Below the pieces are notes generated by a model. That model saw nothing but the letters and a program-made list of their open reading frames with translations. It did no database searches and was not told the DNA's origin. The position numbers and the translations under genes were made by a program. A DNA stretch of 21,742 nt from an uncultured Eubacterium sp. (GTDB taxonomy: Bacteria > Bacillota > Clostridia > Lachnospirales > Lachnospiraceae): positions 1 through 21,742 of the forward strand of contig CAKRDZ010000040.1 in NCBI GenBank assembly GCA_934316845.1, in the 5' to 3' direction. This document shows positions 7,881 to 16,849 of the stretch, piece by piece. The first letter of the stretch is position 1, and each line of letters opens with the position of its first letter.

Positions 7881-9194
7881 TCAGACACGGTCAAGGTATT
7901 TTTCCACTTCCCAGGCAGTTACCTGTCGTGAAAATTCTTCCCATTCTTCTGTTTTTTCGTTGATAATGATCTGGGAAAGTGTCTTCCCGATCACCTGCTG
8001 CAAAAATTCATCTTCCTCAAAGGCGCGTATTGCCTCCCGCAGATTACGCGGCAAAATGTCAAATTTTACCTTTTCTTCTTCGGATACATCATCCATACAT
8101 ACCGGCGGTTCGAGTTCCTTTCGGATTCCCTCCAATCCCGCCGCAAGGCAGCCGGCCAGAACCAGATACGGATTACTTGCTCCGTCCGGGCTTCGTAAGA
8201 TCACACGCGATCCGATCGTGCCGACATTGGTCAGGCGGATGAGTGGTGTACGGTTGGTGCGCGACCACGTAATATCTACCGGTGCATTATAACCGGGAAC
8301 GAGTCTCTTGTAGGAATTGATGATCGGATTATTGATCAATGTCAATCCTTTGATGTGCTGTATGATTCCTGCCATAAAATGGTAAGCCTCTTTACTCAGC
8401 CCATCTTCTGCCGAAGTATCGGTAAATATATTTTTTCCATCTTTACATAAAAACATATTCAAACTCATCGCCGACCCCTTTAAGCCGTATTTTGGTTTCG
8501 GCATAAAGGTCGCATGCAGTCCGTGGCGCTTTGCCACTGTGCGGACCGTAAGTTTGAATGTCATAATGTTATCTGCTGTGCGGAGTCCCTCATCAAACAT
8601 AAAGTCGATGTGATGCTGTGCCACTTCATTGGAGTGGTAGGAACTTTCCATGACAAATCCCATTTCCTCTAAAGAAAGGACCATGTCACGTCTTGCATTT
8701 TCCCCGGAATCCAGCGGCCCAATGTCAAAAAATCCACCTTTTTCATTGGAATTTGTCGTCGGCTGCCCATCTTCATCCGTATCAAATAAAAAGAATTCGT
8801 TTTCCGGTCCTACGTTAAAAGTATATCCCTCTTTTTCTGCTTGTTCAAGTACATTTTTTAAAATCCGTCTCGGATCTGCCTCATATGGCGTCCCATCCGG
8901 GTTCAGCACGTCACAGATAAATCGTGCCACACGGCCTCTCTGCGGGCGCCACGGGAAAATGGTAAATGTGTCAAGATCCGGTGCCAGGATAAACTCTGAC
9001 AAATCTTTGGTATCATATCCCTGAATGGCAGCTCCATCAAATACGACGCGGTTTTCCAAGATCCGATCCAGATGATTCGCCGTCATCGCAATATTTTTCA
9101 ATGCTCCAAAACTGTCTACAAACTGAAGTCTGATAAATTCTACGTCTTCCTCTTCTACTAAACGGTAGATATCCTGCTTTGTATAATTTGCCAT
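7881..9194 (-). CDS. glnA: Glutamine synthetase-family protein (type I), probable pseudoenzyme
   Basis: The fold is unmistakably type I glutamine synthetase (437 residues; HATFMPKP, NSYKRLVPGY, SNPYLVLAGCLAAGL), and annotation tools would call it GlnA. Compared with Bacillus GlnA as I recall it, key residues are changed. Glu131 and Glu133 are kept. The other metal ligands become Ser188, His195, Ser244 and Ile332 (Bacillus E189, E196, H245, E333). The flap glutamate E304 becomes Asn303, and the feedback arginine R62 becomes Thr62. The usual adenylylation tyrosine region is also absent. Synthesis of glutamine is therefore doubtful, and a ligand-sensing role beside the ANTAR regulator is an inference. 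The start is the ATG at 9194, with GAGG 6 bases upstream; a further in-frame ATG overlaps that site. It lies 104 bp after gltD in the same operon. Confidence 0.9.
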   Translation of the reverse strand: MANYTKQDIYRLVEEEDVEFIRLQFVDSFGALKNIAMTANHLDRILENRVVFDGAAIQGYDTKDLSEFILAPDLDTFTIFPWRPQRGRVARFICDVLNPDGTPYEADPRRILKNVLEQAEKEGYTFNVGPENEFFLFDTDEDGQPTTNSNEKGGFFDIGPLDSGENARRDMVLSLEEMGFVMESSYHSNEVAQHHIDFMFDEGLRTADNIMTFKLTVRTVAKRHGLHATFMPKPKYGLKGSAMSLNMFLCKDGKNIFTDTSAEDGLSKEAYHFMAGIIQHIKGLTLINNPIINSYKRLVPGYNAPVDITWSRTNRTPLIRLTNVGTIGSRVILRSPDGASNPYLVLAGCLAAGLEGIRKELEPPVCMDDVSEEEKVKFDILPRNLREAIRAFEEDEFLQQVIGKTLSQIIINEKTEEWEEFSRQVTAWEVEKYLDRV

Positions 9195-9240
9195 AGTAAT
9201 CCTCATTTCTGCTTATTATTTTGCGCTTTTTTCGCACGAT

Positions 9241-9276
9241 AGGGACTGACATCTCTTGTACTCGGTGCCAGCCCCT
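9241..9276 (-). promoter_or_regulatory. Hairpin between gltD and the GS-like gene
   Basis: On the minus strand AGGGGCTGGCA (9276-9266) pairs along its full 11 bp, including two G-U wobbles, with TGTCAGTCCCT (9251-9241), around a 14-nt loop. A second small stem, TGCG/CGCA (9236-9222), follows 4 bp away. No U-tract follows, so it is not a simple terminator. It could be an RNA processing, stability or protein-binding site. The loops do not show the hexaloop (A first, G fourth) known for ANTAR targets. Confidence 0.4.
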
Positions 9277-9298
9277 AATTTCCTATTTGCCTTCTCTA

Positions 9299-10780
9299 TT
9301 ATCCGAGGTTTGAATACCCCATCAAATCCTGATCCACTGCTTTGGCAACTTCGCGTCCTTCGCGGATTGCCCATACGACAAGAGACTGTCCACGGTGCAT
9401 ATCTCCTGCTACAAACACACGGTCAGCGCTTGTTTTATACTGTCCCGGCTTCGTCGCTACATTGGTACGCTCCGTCAGTTTCAGTTCAAAATCTTTAGCG
9501 ATATAATCCTGTGTTCCAAGGAATCCTGCCGCAATAAATACCAGATCCACATCCAGTACGTATTCGCTTCCGGCGATCTCGCTCATCTTCATACGGCCTG
9601 TCTTCTCGTCCTTTTCCCAGGCAAGTTTTACACATTTTACCTGTTTGAGAACACCCTTGTCATCTTTGATAAACTCTTTGACCGTCGTCTCATAGATACG
9701 AGGATCTTTTCCAAACACAGCGATCGCTTCCTGCTGGCCGTAATCTGTCTTTAAGACCTTCGGCCACTCCGGCCACGGATTGCTCTCCGTACGTTCTTTT
9801 GGCGGCTGCGGCATCATCTCTAACTGGACAACACTTTTTGCGCCCTGACGGATGGAAGATCCGACACAATCGTTTCCGGTATCTCCTCCACCGATAACCA
9901 GAACATTTTTCCCTTTGGCATCTACAAAATCCGTAAATTCCGGATTTAACACATGTTTGGTAACACGGGTAAGATAATCCACTGCAAAATAAATTCCTTT
10001 GGCTTCTCTGCCGGGTGCTTTGATATCACGCGGATTGGATGCACCACATGTCAAGATCACGCGGTCAAATTCTTCCAGCAGCTGTTTGGCTTTGACATCC
10101 ACACCGACATTCACACCGGTCTTAAATACGACGCCTTCTTCGGTCAGCACGTTTACTTTTCTTTCAATGACAGTTTTTTCCAATTTCATATTTGGAATAC
10201 CATACATCAAAAGTCCGCCCGGACGATCGGAACGCTCAAACACCGTGACGCTGTGTCCACGTTTGTTGAGCTGATCTGCTGCTGCCAGTCCCGAAGGACC
10301 GGAGCCAATGATCGCTACTTTTTTGCCCGTCCGTACTTTCGGAGGTTTTGCCTCCATCAAGCCGTTGGCATAGCCGTATTCGATGATCGCATTTTCATTT
10401 TCCTTGATCGTGACCGGACTGTCATTTAAGCCACAGGTACATGCAGCTTCACAAGGTGCCGGACACACGCGGGAAGTAAATTCAGGAAAATTGTTTGTTT
10501 TCAGAAGTCTTCCCAATGCTTCTTCGTAATTATCCAGATACAAAAGATCATTCCATTCCGGACACATATTGTTCAACGGACATCCCGAAGCCATTCCTCC
10601 GATCATCATGCCGGACTGGCAAAATGGGACTCCACAATCCATACATCTGGCTGCCTGTGCCTTTCTCTCCTCGTGAGACATCGGAACGTGAAATTCATTG
10701 AAGTTCTTTATTCTCTCAAGCGGTGTGATCTCTTTGTTTCCTTTACGTTCATATTCTAAAAATCCGGTTGGTTTACCCAT
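9299..10780 (-). CDS. gltD: Glutamate synthase (NADPH) small subunit
   Basis: This subunit takes electrons from NADPH through FAD and iron-sulfur clusters to GltB, which converts glutamine and 2-oxoglutarate to two glutamates. The 493-residue length is typical. The N-terminal iron-sulfur domain has cysteines at 46, 49, 54, 67, 73, 106, 110, 114 and 116 (CMDCGVPFC, CPAPCEAACTC). An FAD-binding GSGPSG motif is at 159-164. A second dinucleotide motif (VLVIGGGDTGND) lies near 292, for NADPH. The C-terminal ADRVFVAGDMHRGQS is the usual closing FAD motif. It begins 53 bp after gltB, with AAAGGG about 10 bases before the ATG. The spacing suggests moderate translation from the shared transcript. No abnormal residues were noticed. 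Confidence 0.96.
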   Translation of the reverse strand: MGKPTGFLEYERKGNKEITPLERIKNFNEFHVPMSHEERKAQAARCMDCGVPFCQSGMMIGGMASGCPLNNMCPEWNDLLYLDNYEEALGRLLKTNNFPEFTSRVCPAPCEAACTCGLNDSPVTIKENENAIIEYGYANGLMEAKPPKVRTGKKVAIIGSGPSGLAAADQLNKRGHSVTVFERSDRPGGLLMYGIPNMKLEKTVIERKVNVLTEEGVVFKTGVNVGVDVKAKQLLEEFDRVILTCGASNPRDIKAPGREAKGIYFAVDYLTRVTKHVLNPEFTDFVDAKGKNVLVIGGGDTGNDCVGSSIRQGAKSVVQLEMMPQPPKERTESNPWPEWPKVLKTDYGQQEAIAVFGKDPRIYETTVKEFIKDDKGVLKQVKCVKLAWEKDEKTGRMKMSEIAGSEYVLDVDLVFIAAGFLGTQDYIAKDFELKLTERTNVATKPGQYKTSADRVFVAGDMHRGQSLVVWAIREGREVAKAVDQDLMGYSNLG

Positions 10781-10833
10781 TTCATCTCAACCCTTTCTAT
10801 TATAAATTATTTGAAGTGATATTGCAACTATTT

Positions 10834-13800
10834 TTACGCATTTTGCTTCTGTGTCGCATAAAATGCTTCGATCAATGCCTGCTCATTGCTGAGACCTTTT
10901 TCTTCCATGATCGCGATCTGCTGCATCATGTTTTTGTAATCATGTGGAATGATCTTTTTGAACTTCGGAAGATAATCTTTGAAGTTCTCCAAAATCTCTT
11001 TTCCTTTTTCTGAGCCAGTTGCTTTCACATGGGCTTCAATCATATCTTTCAACTGCATAACGTCGTATTTGTTGGAAACTGCTTCCGAGGAAACCAGTGC
11101 CTTGTTCAGTTTCAGATACAGATCACTGTTTTCGTCCAAAACATAAGCGATTCCACCACTCATACCGGCGGCAAAGTTTTTACCGGTCGGTCCGAGAATA
11201 ACCACGCATCCACCTGTCATATATTCACATCCGTGGTCGCCTACTCCTTCAACAACCGCATGGACGCCGGAGTTTCTTACACAGAAACGCTCGCCTGCCA
11301 CACCATTGATGTAAGCGGTACCACTTGTCGCACCATACAATGCCACGTTTCCGATGACAATGTTGTCTTCCGCTTTATACTGGACATGAGAAGGTGGGAA
11401 TACGATCAATTTACCACCGGACAAGCCTTTTCCGAAATAATCATTGCTGTCTCCTTCGAGCTGCAATGTCAGTCCTTTTGGAATAAAGGCTCCAAAACTC
11501 TGTCCGCCGCTTCCCTGACATTCGATCACAAACGTATCTTCTTCGACATTGTCACCAAGCTGCTTTGTAATCTCGGATCCAAGGATCGTTCCCAGCGAGC
11601 GGTCGGTATTGGTTACTTTTGCCTGAATGGTCTTTGGTTCGCCACTCTTTAAGTTTTCAGCAAATTTCTTTAAGAAAACTTTTTCATCAATCGTTTTATT
11701 TAATTTAAAATCATAAATGTCTTTACGGTTAAATTTGTTTTTCTTTTCTTTCACAAATGGGTTGTTGATGATCGCGGACAGATCCAGTTTGCCGGCACGT
11801 TCCATATCAAGGTCATCTCTTACCTTCAAAAGATCGGTACGTCCTACCAGTTCATCCAGTGTCTGTACTCCAAATTTTGCCATCAACTCACGAACTTCTT
11901 CTGCGATAAACTTCATGAAGTTCTCTACGTATTCCGGTTTTCCTCGGAAACGCTTACGAAGTTCCGGATTCTGTGTTGCCACACCAACCGGACAGGTATC
12001 GAGGTTACATACACGCATCATAACGCATCCCATTGTAACAAGCGGTGCTGTCGCAAAACCAAATTCTTCGGCACCAAGAAGGGCTGCTACCATGACATCA
12101 CGGCCGGTCATCAATTTACCGTCTGTCTCGATCACTACTTTCGAACGAAGTCCGTTCATCAAAAGGGTCTGATGTGTCTCTGCCAGACCAAGTTCCCAAG
12201 GAAGTCCGGCATTGTGGATGGAACTTCCCGGAGCAGCTCCGGTACCACCGTCGTATCCGGAGATCAGTACAACTTCGGCTCCGGCTTTCGCTACACCGGC
12301 AGCGACGGTACCTACGCCTGCTTCCGATACCAGTTTCACGGAAATTCTTGCATCCTGGTTTGAATTCTTCAAATCATAGATCAACTGTGCCAAATCCTCG
12401 ATCGAATAAATATCATGATGAGGTGGCGGCGAGATCAGGGACACACCCGGTGTCGAATGTCTCGTCTTCGCGATCCATGGATATACTTTTTTGCCCGGAA
12501 GATGTCCACCTTCACCCGGTTTTGCTCCCTGTGCCATCTTGATCTGAATCTCTTTGGCACTTACGAGATATCTGGAAGTTACACCAAAACGTCCGGATGC
12601 TACCTGTTTGATCGCGGAGCAGCGGTTTACGCCGTCTTTACCGACGGTGAGTCGCTCCAAACTCTCTCCACCTTCTCCACTATTGGATTTTCCATGGAGA
12701 TGGTTCATCGCGATCGCCAGTGTCTCATGGGCTTCCTGTGAAATGGAACCATAAGACATCGCACCGGTTTTAAATCGTTTGACGATCTCATCCACACTTT
12801 CTACTTTGGAAAGCGGAATTCCTTTTTTCGGGAAGTTAAAGGTGAGAAGGCTTCGAAGGTTCATATACAGATCCTCTCTGTCAATCTCATCGGAATACTC
12901 TTTAAACATCTGATAGTTACCGGTTCTCGTTGCTTCCTGTAACAAATGAATGGTTTTCGGATTATACAGATGTTCTTCTTTTCCACTGCGGCTCTTGTGG
13001 TTTCCAATACTATCAAGTGTGATATCCGTACCGAGTTCCAATGGATCAAATGCTTTATCATGAAGCATCTCTACCTGGTTCTGAATATCTTCGATACCGA
13101 GTCCACCGATTCTTGAAACCGTTCCGGTAAAATATTTATCAATAAAATCTTTTGACAATCCGATGGCTTCGAAGATTTTTGCTCCCTGATACGACTGGAT
13201 CGTGGAAATACCCATCTTGGAAGCAATCTTTACGATACCATGCAGGATTGCTGAGTTGTAATCGTCTACGGCTGCATAATAATCTTTGTCAAGCATGCCA
13301 TTGTCGATGAGCGTTTTGATCGTATCCAGTGCGAGATATGGGTTGACGGCTGTCGCACCAAATCCGAGGAGGGTTGCAAAATGATGAACTTCTCTTGGTT
13401 CTGCACTCTCTAAGATCATGGAAAGGGAAGTTCTCTTTTTCGTAGTGACAAGGTGCTGCTGCATTGCAGATACCGCAAGCAGTGCCGGGATCGCTACGTG
13501 GTTTTCATCCACACCGCGGTCGGACAGGATCAGCACATTGGCTCCCTCTTTGTAAGCACGATCCGCTTCCAGATACAAGTGGTCGATGGCTTTTTTCAAA
13601 GACGTGTTTTTATAATAGGTGATCGGAATGACAGCGACTTTGAAGCCCTCCACTTTCATGGATTTGATCTTCAAAAGGTCGGTATTTGTCAAAATCGGAT
13701 TCTCAATCTTTAAAGCGTGGCAGTTTTCTGCTTTTTCTTCCAGCAGGTTGCCGGCATCTCCGATATATACAGTCGTCGAAGTAACGACTTCCTCGCGGAT

Positions 13801-15396
13801 CGCATCGATCGGTGGGTTTGTTACCTGTGCAAACAACTGTTTAAAATAGTTGTACAATGGCTGTGGCTGTTTGCTGAGTGCGGCAAGCGGTGTGTCATGT
13901 CCCATCGCAGAGATCGGTTCCGTTCCATTTTTTGCCATTGGAAGGATTTCATTTTTTACTTCCTCATACGTATACCCAAATGCCTTGCGCAGGCGGAGAC
14001 TTTCTTCATGGTTAAACGAATCCACACGTTTATTTGGAATCGTAAGATCTTTCAGGCGAACCAGATTCGTGTCTAACCACTCTCCGTATGGCTGGCTGGA
14101 TGCATATTTTTCTTTTAATTCATCGTCATCGATCAGTTTTCCTTTGACCGTATCGACAAGAAGCATTTTTCCGGGACGAAGACGGTCTTTTTTGACAACG
14201 TGTTCTTCGCTGATCGGCATTACTCCAACCTCGGAAGAAAGAATCAACTGATCGTCATCTGTAATATAGTATCTTGATGGACGAAGACCATTTCTGTCAA
14301 GCACGGCACCCATAATATCTCCGTCGGAGAAAAGGATTGAAGCCGGTCCGTCCCATGGCTCCATCATGGTTGCATAATATTGGTAAAAGTCTTTTTTCTT
14401 TTCGCTGATATAACGATTATTTGCCCATGGCTCCGGAATGGTTATCATGACAGCAAGCGGAAGTTCCATTCCACTCATTACCAAAAATTCCAGTGTATTG
14501 TCTAACATCGCGGAGTCCGATCCCTCGGTATTGACAACCGGAAGGACTTTGTGAAGTTCTCCTCTCAGATGATCGGATTCCATCGTCTCTTCACGGGCAA
14601 GCATCTTATCGGCATTACCGCGGATCGTATTGATCTCTCCGTTGTGTACGATGAAACGGTTTGGATGAGCACGCTGCCAGCTTGGCTGTGTGTTCGTACT
14701 AAATCTGGAATGTACCATAGCGATCGCCGATTCATAATCCACATCCTGCAGATCATCAAAGAACAATCGGAGCTGGGATACCAGAAACATTCCTTTGTAT
14801 ACGATCGTACGGCTCGAAAGAGATACCACATACGTATTTTCATTGGACTGTTCAAATACTCTTCGGGCAATATATAATTTGCGGTCAAATTCCAGTCCTT
14901 TTTCCACCTGTTCCGGTTTCTTAATGAAACACTGCATGATGTAAGGCATACATTCTACCGCTGTTTTTCCTAAAATCGAAGGTGCGATCGGCACTTTTCT
15001 CCATCCCAGAAATTCAAGACCTTCTTTATCTACAATTGTCTCAAACATTTTCTTTGCCTGATTTCTGCGAAGCTCATCCTGTGGGAAGAAGAACATTCCT
15101 ACCGCATACTCTCTTTCTTCGCCAATCTCTATTCCCATCCGGGCGGCAATCTTTTTGAAGAATTTATGTGAGATCTGAAGCATGATTCCTACTCCGTCTC
15201 CTGTCTTTCCTTCGCCATCTTTTCCTGCTCGATGCTCAAGATGTGCTACGATTTCCAACGCATTCTTGACGGTATCGTGTGTTTTCTTTCCCTTTATATT
15301 TACAATCGCTCCGATACCGCAATTGTCATGTTCAAATCTCGGGTGATACATACCGAGCGCTTTTCGTTTTGACTCTTCTACATATTGACCACTCAT
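10834..15396 (-). CDS. gltB: Glutamate synthase (NADPH) large subunit
   Basis: The catalytic GOGAT subunit, 1520 residues and full length. The class II amidotransferase nucleophile is Cys26 (HDNCGIGA), so a 25-residue propeptide must be removed. Further glutaminase residues appear in HSRFSTNTQPSW and VHNGEINTIRGN. The FMN synthase domain (about 800-1200) includes GEGGESLERL and PGEGGHLPGKK. It is followed by the 3Fe-4S cysteines at 1124, 1130 and 1135 (CVMMRVCNLDTC). A GXGXG beta-helix domain closes the protein, ending near 1460. GGAGGATTACT leads into the ATG. It is the first gene of the gltB-carB operon, placed behind a leader of about 160 nt that contains a terminator-like hairpin. Nothing looks broken. 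Together with GltD it assimilates ammonia carried by glutamine. Confidence 0.97.
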   Translation of the reverse strand: MSGQYVEESKRKALGMYHPRFEHDNCGIGAIVNIKGKKTHDTVKNALEIVAHLEHRAGKDGEGKTGDGVGIMLQISHKFFKKIAARMGIEIGEEREYAVGMFFFPQDELRRNQAKKMFETIVDKEGLEFLGWRKVPIAPSILGKTAVECMPYIMQCFIKKPEQVEKGLEFDRKLYIARRVFEQSNENTYVVSLSSRTIVYKGMFLVSQLRLFFDDLQDVDYESAIAMVHSRFSTNTQPSWQRAHPNRFIVHNGEINTIRGNADKMLAREETMESDHLRGELHKVLPVVNTEGSDSAMLDNTLEFLVMSGMELPLAVMITIPEPWANNRYISEKKKDFYQYYATMMEPWDGPASILFSDGDIMGAVLDRNGLRPSRYYITDDDQLILSSEVGVMPISEEHVVKKDRLRPGKMLLVDTVKGKLIDDDELKEKYASSQPYGEWLDTNLVRLKDLTIPNKRVDSFNHEESLRLRKAFGYTYEEVKNEILPMAKNGTEPISAMGHDTPLAALSKQPQPLYNYFKQLFAQVTNPPIDAIREEVVTSTTVYIGDAGNLLEEKAENCHALKIENPILTNTDLLKIKSMKVEGFKVAVIPITYYKNTSLKKAIDHLYLEADRAYKEGANVLILSDRGVDENHVAIPALLAVSAMQQHLVTTKKRTSLSMILESAEPREVHHFATLLGFGATAVNPYLALDTIKTLIDNGMLDKDYYAAVDDYNSAILHGIVKIASKMGISTIQSYQGAKIFEAIGLSKDFIDKYFTGTVSRIGGLGIEDIQNQVEMLHDKAFDPLELGTDITLDSIGNHKSRSGKEEHLYNPKTIHLLQEATRTGNYQMFKEYSDEIDREDLYMNLRSLLTFNFPKKGIPLSKVESVDEIVKRFKTGAMSYGSISQEAHETLAIAMNHLHGKSNSGEGGESLERLTVGKDGVNRCSAIKQVASGRFGVTSRYLVSAKEIQIKMAQGAKPGEGGHLPGKKVYPWIAKTRHSTPGVSLISPPPHHDIYSIEDLAQLIYDLKNSNQDARISVKLVSEAGVGTVAAGVAKAGAEVVLISGYDGGTGAAPGSSIHNAGLPWELGLAETHQTLLMNGLRSKVVIETDGKLMTGRDVMVAALLGAEEFGFATAPLVTMGCVMMRVCNLDTCPVGVATQNPELRKRFRGKPEYVENFMKFIAEEVRELMAKFGVQTLDELVGRTDLLKVRDDLDMERAGKLDLSAIINNPFVKEKKNKFNRKDIYDFKLNKTIDEKVFLKKFAENLKSGEPKTIQAKVTNTDRSLGTILGSEITKQLGDNVEEDTFVIECQGSGGQSFGAFIPKGLTLQLEGDSNDYFGKGLSGGKLIVFPPSHVQYKAEDNIVIGNVALYGATSGTAYINGVAGERFCVRNSGVHAVVEGVGDHGCEYMTGGCVVILGPTGKNFAAGMSGGIAYVLDENSDLYLKLNKALVSSEAVSNKYDVMQLKDMIEAHVKATGSEKGKEILENFKDYLPKFKKIIPHDYKNMMQQIAIMEEKGLSNEQALIEAFYATQKQNA

Positions 15397-15434
15397 AGTA
15401 ATCCTCCATTCTTGACGTTAGTTTACCGCTCTAA

Positions 15435-15476
15435 AGCAGAACTCTTTGTTTCTGCAAGCAGAAAACGAGTTCTGCT
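15435..15476 (-). promoter_or_regulatory. Second stem-loop in the gltB leader
   Basis: AGCAGAACTC/GAGTTCTGCT forms a perfect 10-bp outer stem. TTTCTGC and GCAGAAA form an inner 7-bp stem above a short internal loop. It lies between the attenuator and the ribosome site. No U-tract follows on the minus strand, so an RNA-regulatory role is more likely than termination. Confidence 0.5.
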
Positions 15477-15494
15477 CTGAGGCGACTTGTTTGT

Positions 15495-15553
15495 AAAAAA
15501 AGAAGACGTCAAAGAAAATGTGCAATTTAGGGCACATCTCCCTTTGACGTCTT
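15495..15553 (-). terminator. Rho-independent terminator/attenuator in the gltB leader
   Basis: On the minus strand AAGACGTCAAAG (15553-15542) pairs perfectly with CTTTGACGTCTT (15514-15503). An inner stem ATGTGC/GCACAT lies within, and the outer stem is followed by C and seven T (15501-15495). It sits only a few bases after the predicted gltB transcription start and 100 bp before the gene. Transcription must therefore read through it to express gltB-carB. It would also stop any transcript arriving from argD. Confidence 0.8.
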
Positions 15554-15564
15554 TGTCTAACGAC

Positions 15565-15593
15565 ATTATATAATATTTATTCTCAATAATCAA
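15565..15593 (-). promoter_or_regulatory. Promoter of the gltB-carB operon
   Basis: TTGATT (15593-15588) and a perfect TATAAT (15570-15565) are spaced by 17 bp on the minus strand. The predicted start is about 15558. It is the only good promoter between argD and gltB. Confidence 0.65.
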
Positions 15594-15614
15594 GTACTTT
15601 TTTGTTTTTTTAAT

Positions 15615-15633
15615 AAAAAAGTTTAAAAACTTT
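15615..15633 (-). terminator. Weak AT-rich hairpin after argD
   Basis: AAAGTTTTTAAACTTTTTT on the minus strand forms a 6-7 bp A-T stem followed by T residues, starting 16 bp past the argD stop. With no G-C clamp it would terminate poorly. The stronger attenuator hairpin downstream may be the effective end of the arginine transcript. Confidence 0.3.
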
Positions 15634-15649
15634 AAAAAATAAAGTTTAA

Positions 15650-16837
15650 TTACTCGAATTCTTTCAAAACTTCCGTTAAAATCTCTGCCATCTGATCTAC
15701 GTGTTCCTCTTTGATGACCAATGGCGGTACAAAACGGATGACGTTCGTTCCGGCGGTTAAAAGAAGAAGTCCTTTGTCCAATGCTTTCGCACAGATCTCG
15801 CCGACCGGCGCGTCGCATTCAAGGCCTCTCATGAGTCCCATTCCGCGAGCTTCCTTTGCCACTTTGCTTCCGGCTGCGATCTCCTCTAACTTCTTGCCAA
15901 GATATTCACCGACACGATTGACATTTTCAAGGATATTCTTTTCTTTAAATATGCGGTTTACTGCTACAACTGCCGCACTTGCGAGAGGATTTCCTCCAAA
16001 TGTCGTGCCGTGGTCTCCCGGTACAAGGGCTTTTGCCACGTCTGCCTTTGCCGCAAAAGCGCCGACAACGATTCCATTTCCAATTCCTTTCGCCATCGTT
16101 ACGATGTCCGGCCGGATGCCATACTGCTGATAGGCAAACATTTTTCCGGTTCTTCCCATACCACACTGTACTTCATCGCAGATCATCATGATATCATGCT
16201 CGGTACAAAGGTCGCGGATTCCCTGCAAAAATTCTTTGTCTGCCGGATAAATGCCGCCTTCGCCCTGAACCGCCTCTACGATAATGGCATACGTTTTGTC
16301 GTTAATGTAGTTCTTTACACTATCCAGATCGTTGTAATTGGCAAAATGAACGCCGGAAATAAGCGGTGCAAACGGTGCACGGTATTTTTCTGTTCCGGTT
16401 ACGGACAATGCCCCCATACTTCTTCCGTGAAATGCCTTATTCATAGAAATGACTTCGTGGCGTTCTTCGTGTCCCTGCATGATCGCATACTTTCTTGCCA
16501 GCTTCAAAGCGCCTTCATTGGCCTCTGTACCGCTGTTTGCCATAAATACCTTGTCCATTCCGGTCGCCTCTGCCAGACATTTTGCTGCCTGCATCAATGG
16601 CTCGGAATAGAAATAATTGGAAAAATGTGTCGCCTTGTCAATCTGGTCTTTCAGCGCGTTTTTAAATTCTTCATCACTGTAACCAAGCGCACATACGGCG
16701 ATTCCTGCGCCAAAATCAAGATATTTTTTTCCTTCGGTATCTACCAGATACACGTCTTCGCCATGATCCATTGCTACCGGATACCGATTGTAGGAATGAA
16801 TCAGATATTTTTCGGATTCTTCAATTAATGTATTCAT
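15650..16837 (-). CDS. argD: Acetylornithine aminotransferase
   Basis: A PLP-dependent class III aminotransferase that converts N-acetylglutamate semialdehyde and glutamate to N-acetylornithine and 2-oxoglutarate. The 395-residue length is standard. Seen: the cofactor phosphate loop NSGTEANE at 101-108, AFHGRSMGAL near 135, the acidic PLP contact in DEVQCGMGRTG at 221-231, and the Schiff-base lysine Lys250 in MAKGIGNG. Lys250 is preceded by the usual hydrophobic strand. AGGAG lies 7 bases before the ATG, and the gap to argB is 12 bp, so expression is operonic. It is the last gene of the arginine cluster. As in other bacteria it might also serve succinyl-diaminopimelate transamination, but the neighbours argue for arginine. 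Confidence 0.95.
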   Translation of the reverse strand: MNTLIEESEKYLIHSYNRYPVAMDHGEDVYLVDTEGKKYLDFGAGIAVCALGYSDEEFKNALKDQIDKATHFSNYFYSEPLMQAAKCLAEATGMDKVFMANSGTEANEGALKLARKYAIMQGHEERHEVISMNKAFHGRSMGALSVTGTEKYRAPFAPLISGVHFANYNDLDSVKNYINDKTYAIIVEAVQGEGGIYPADKEFLQGIRDLCTEHDIMMICDEVQCGMGRTGKMFAYQQYGIRPDIVTMAKGIGNGIVVGAFAAKADVAKALVPGDHGTTFGGNPLASAAVVAVNRIFKEKNILENVNRVGEYLGKKLEEIAAGSKVAKEARGMGLMRGLECDAPVGEICAKALDKGLLLLTAGTNVIRFVPPLVIKEEHVDQMAEILTEVLKEFE

Positions 16838-16849
16838 ATGTCTGCTCCT

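Noticed and set aside
15435..15553. T-box or glutamine riboswitch in the gltB leader.
   Set aside because: No T-box sequence (TGGNACCGCG-like) and no glnA-motif core were found; only stem-loops and a terminator are supported.
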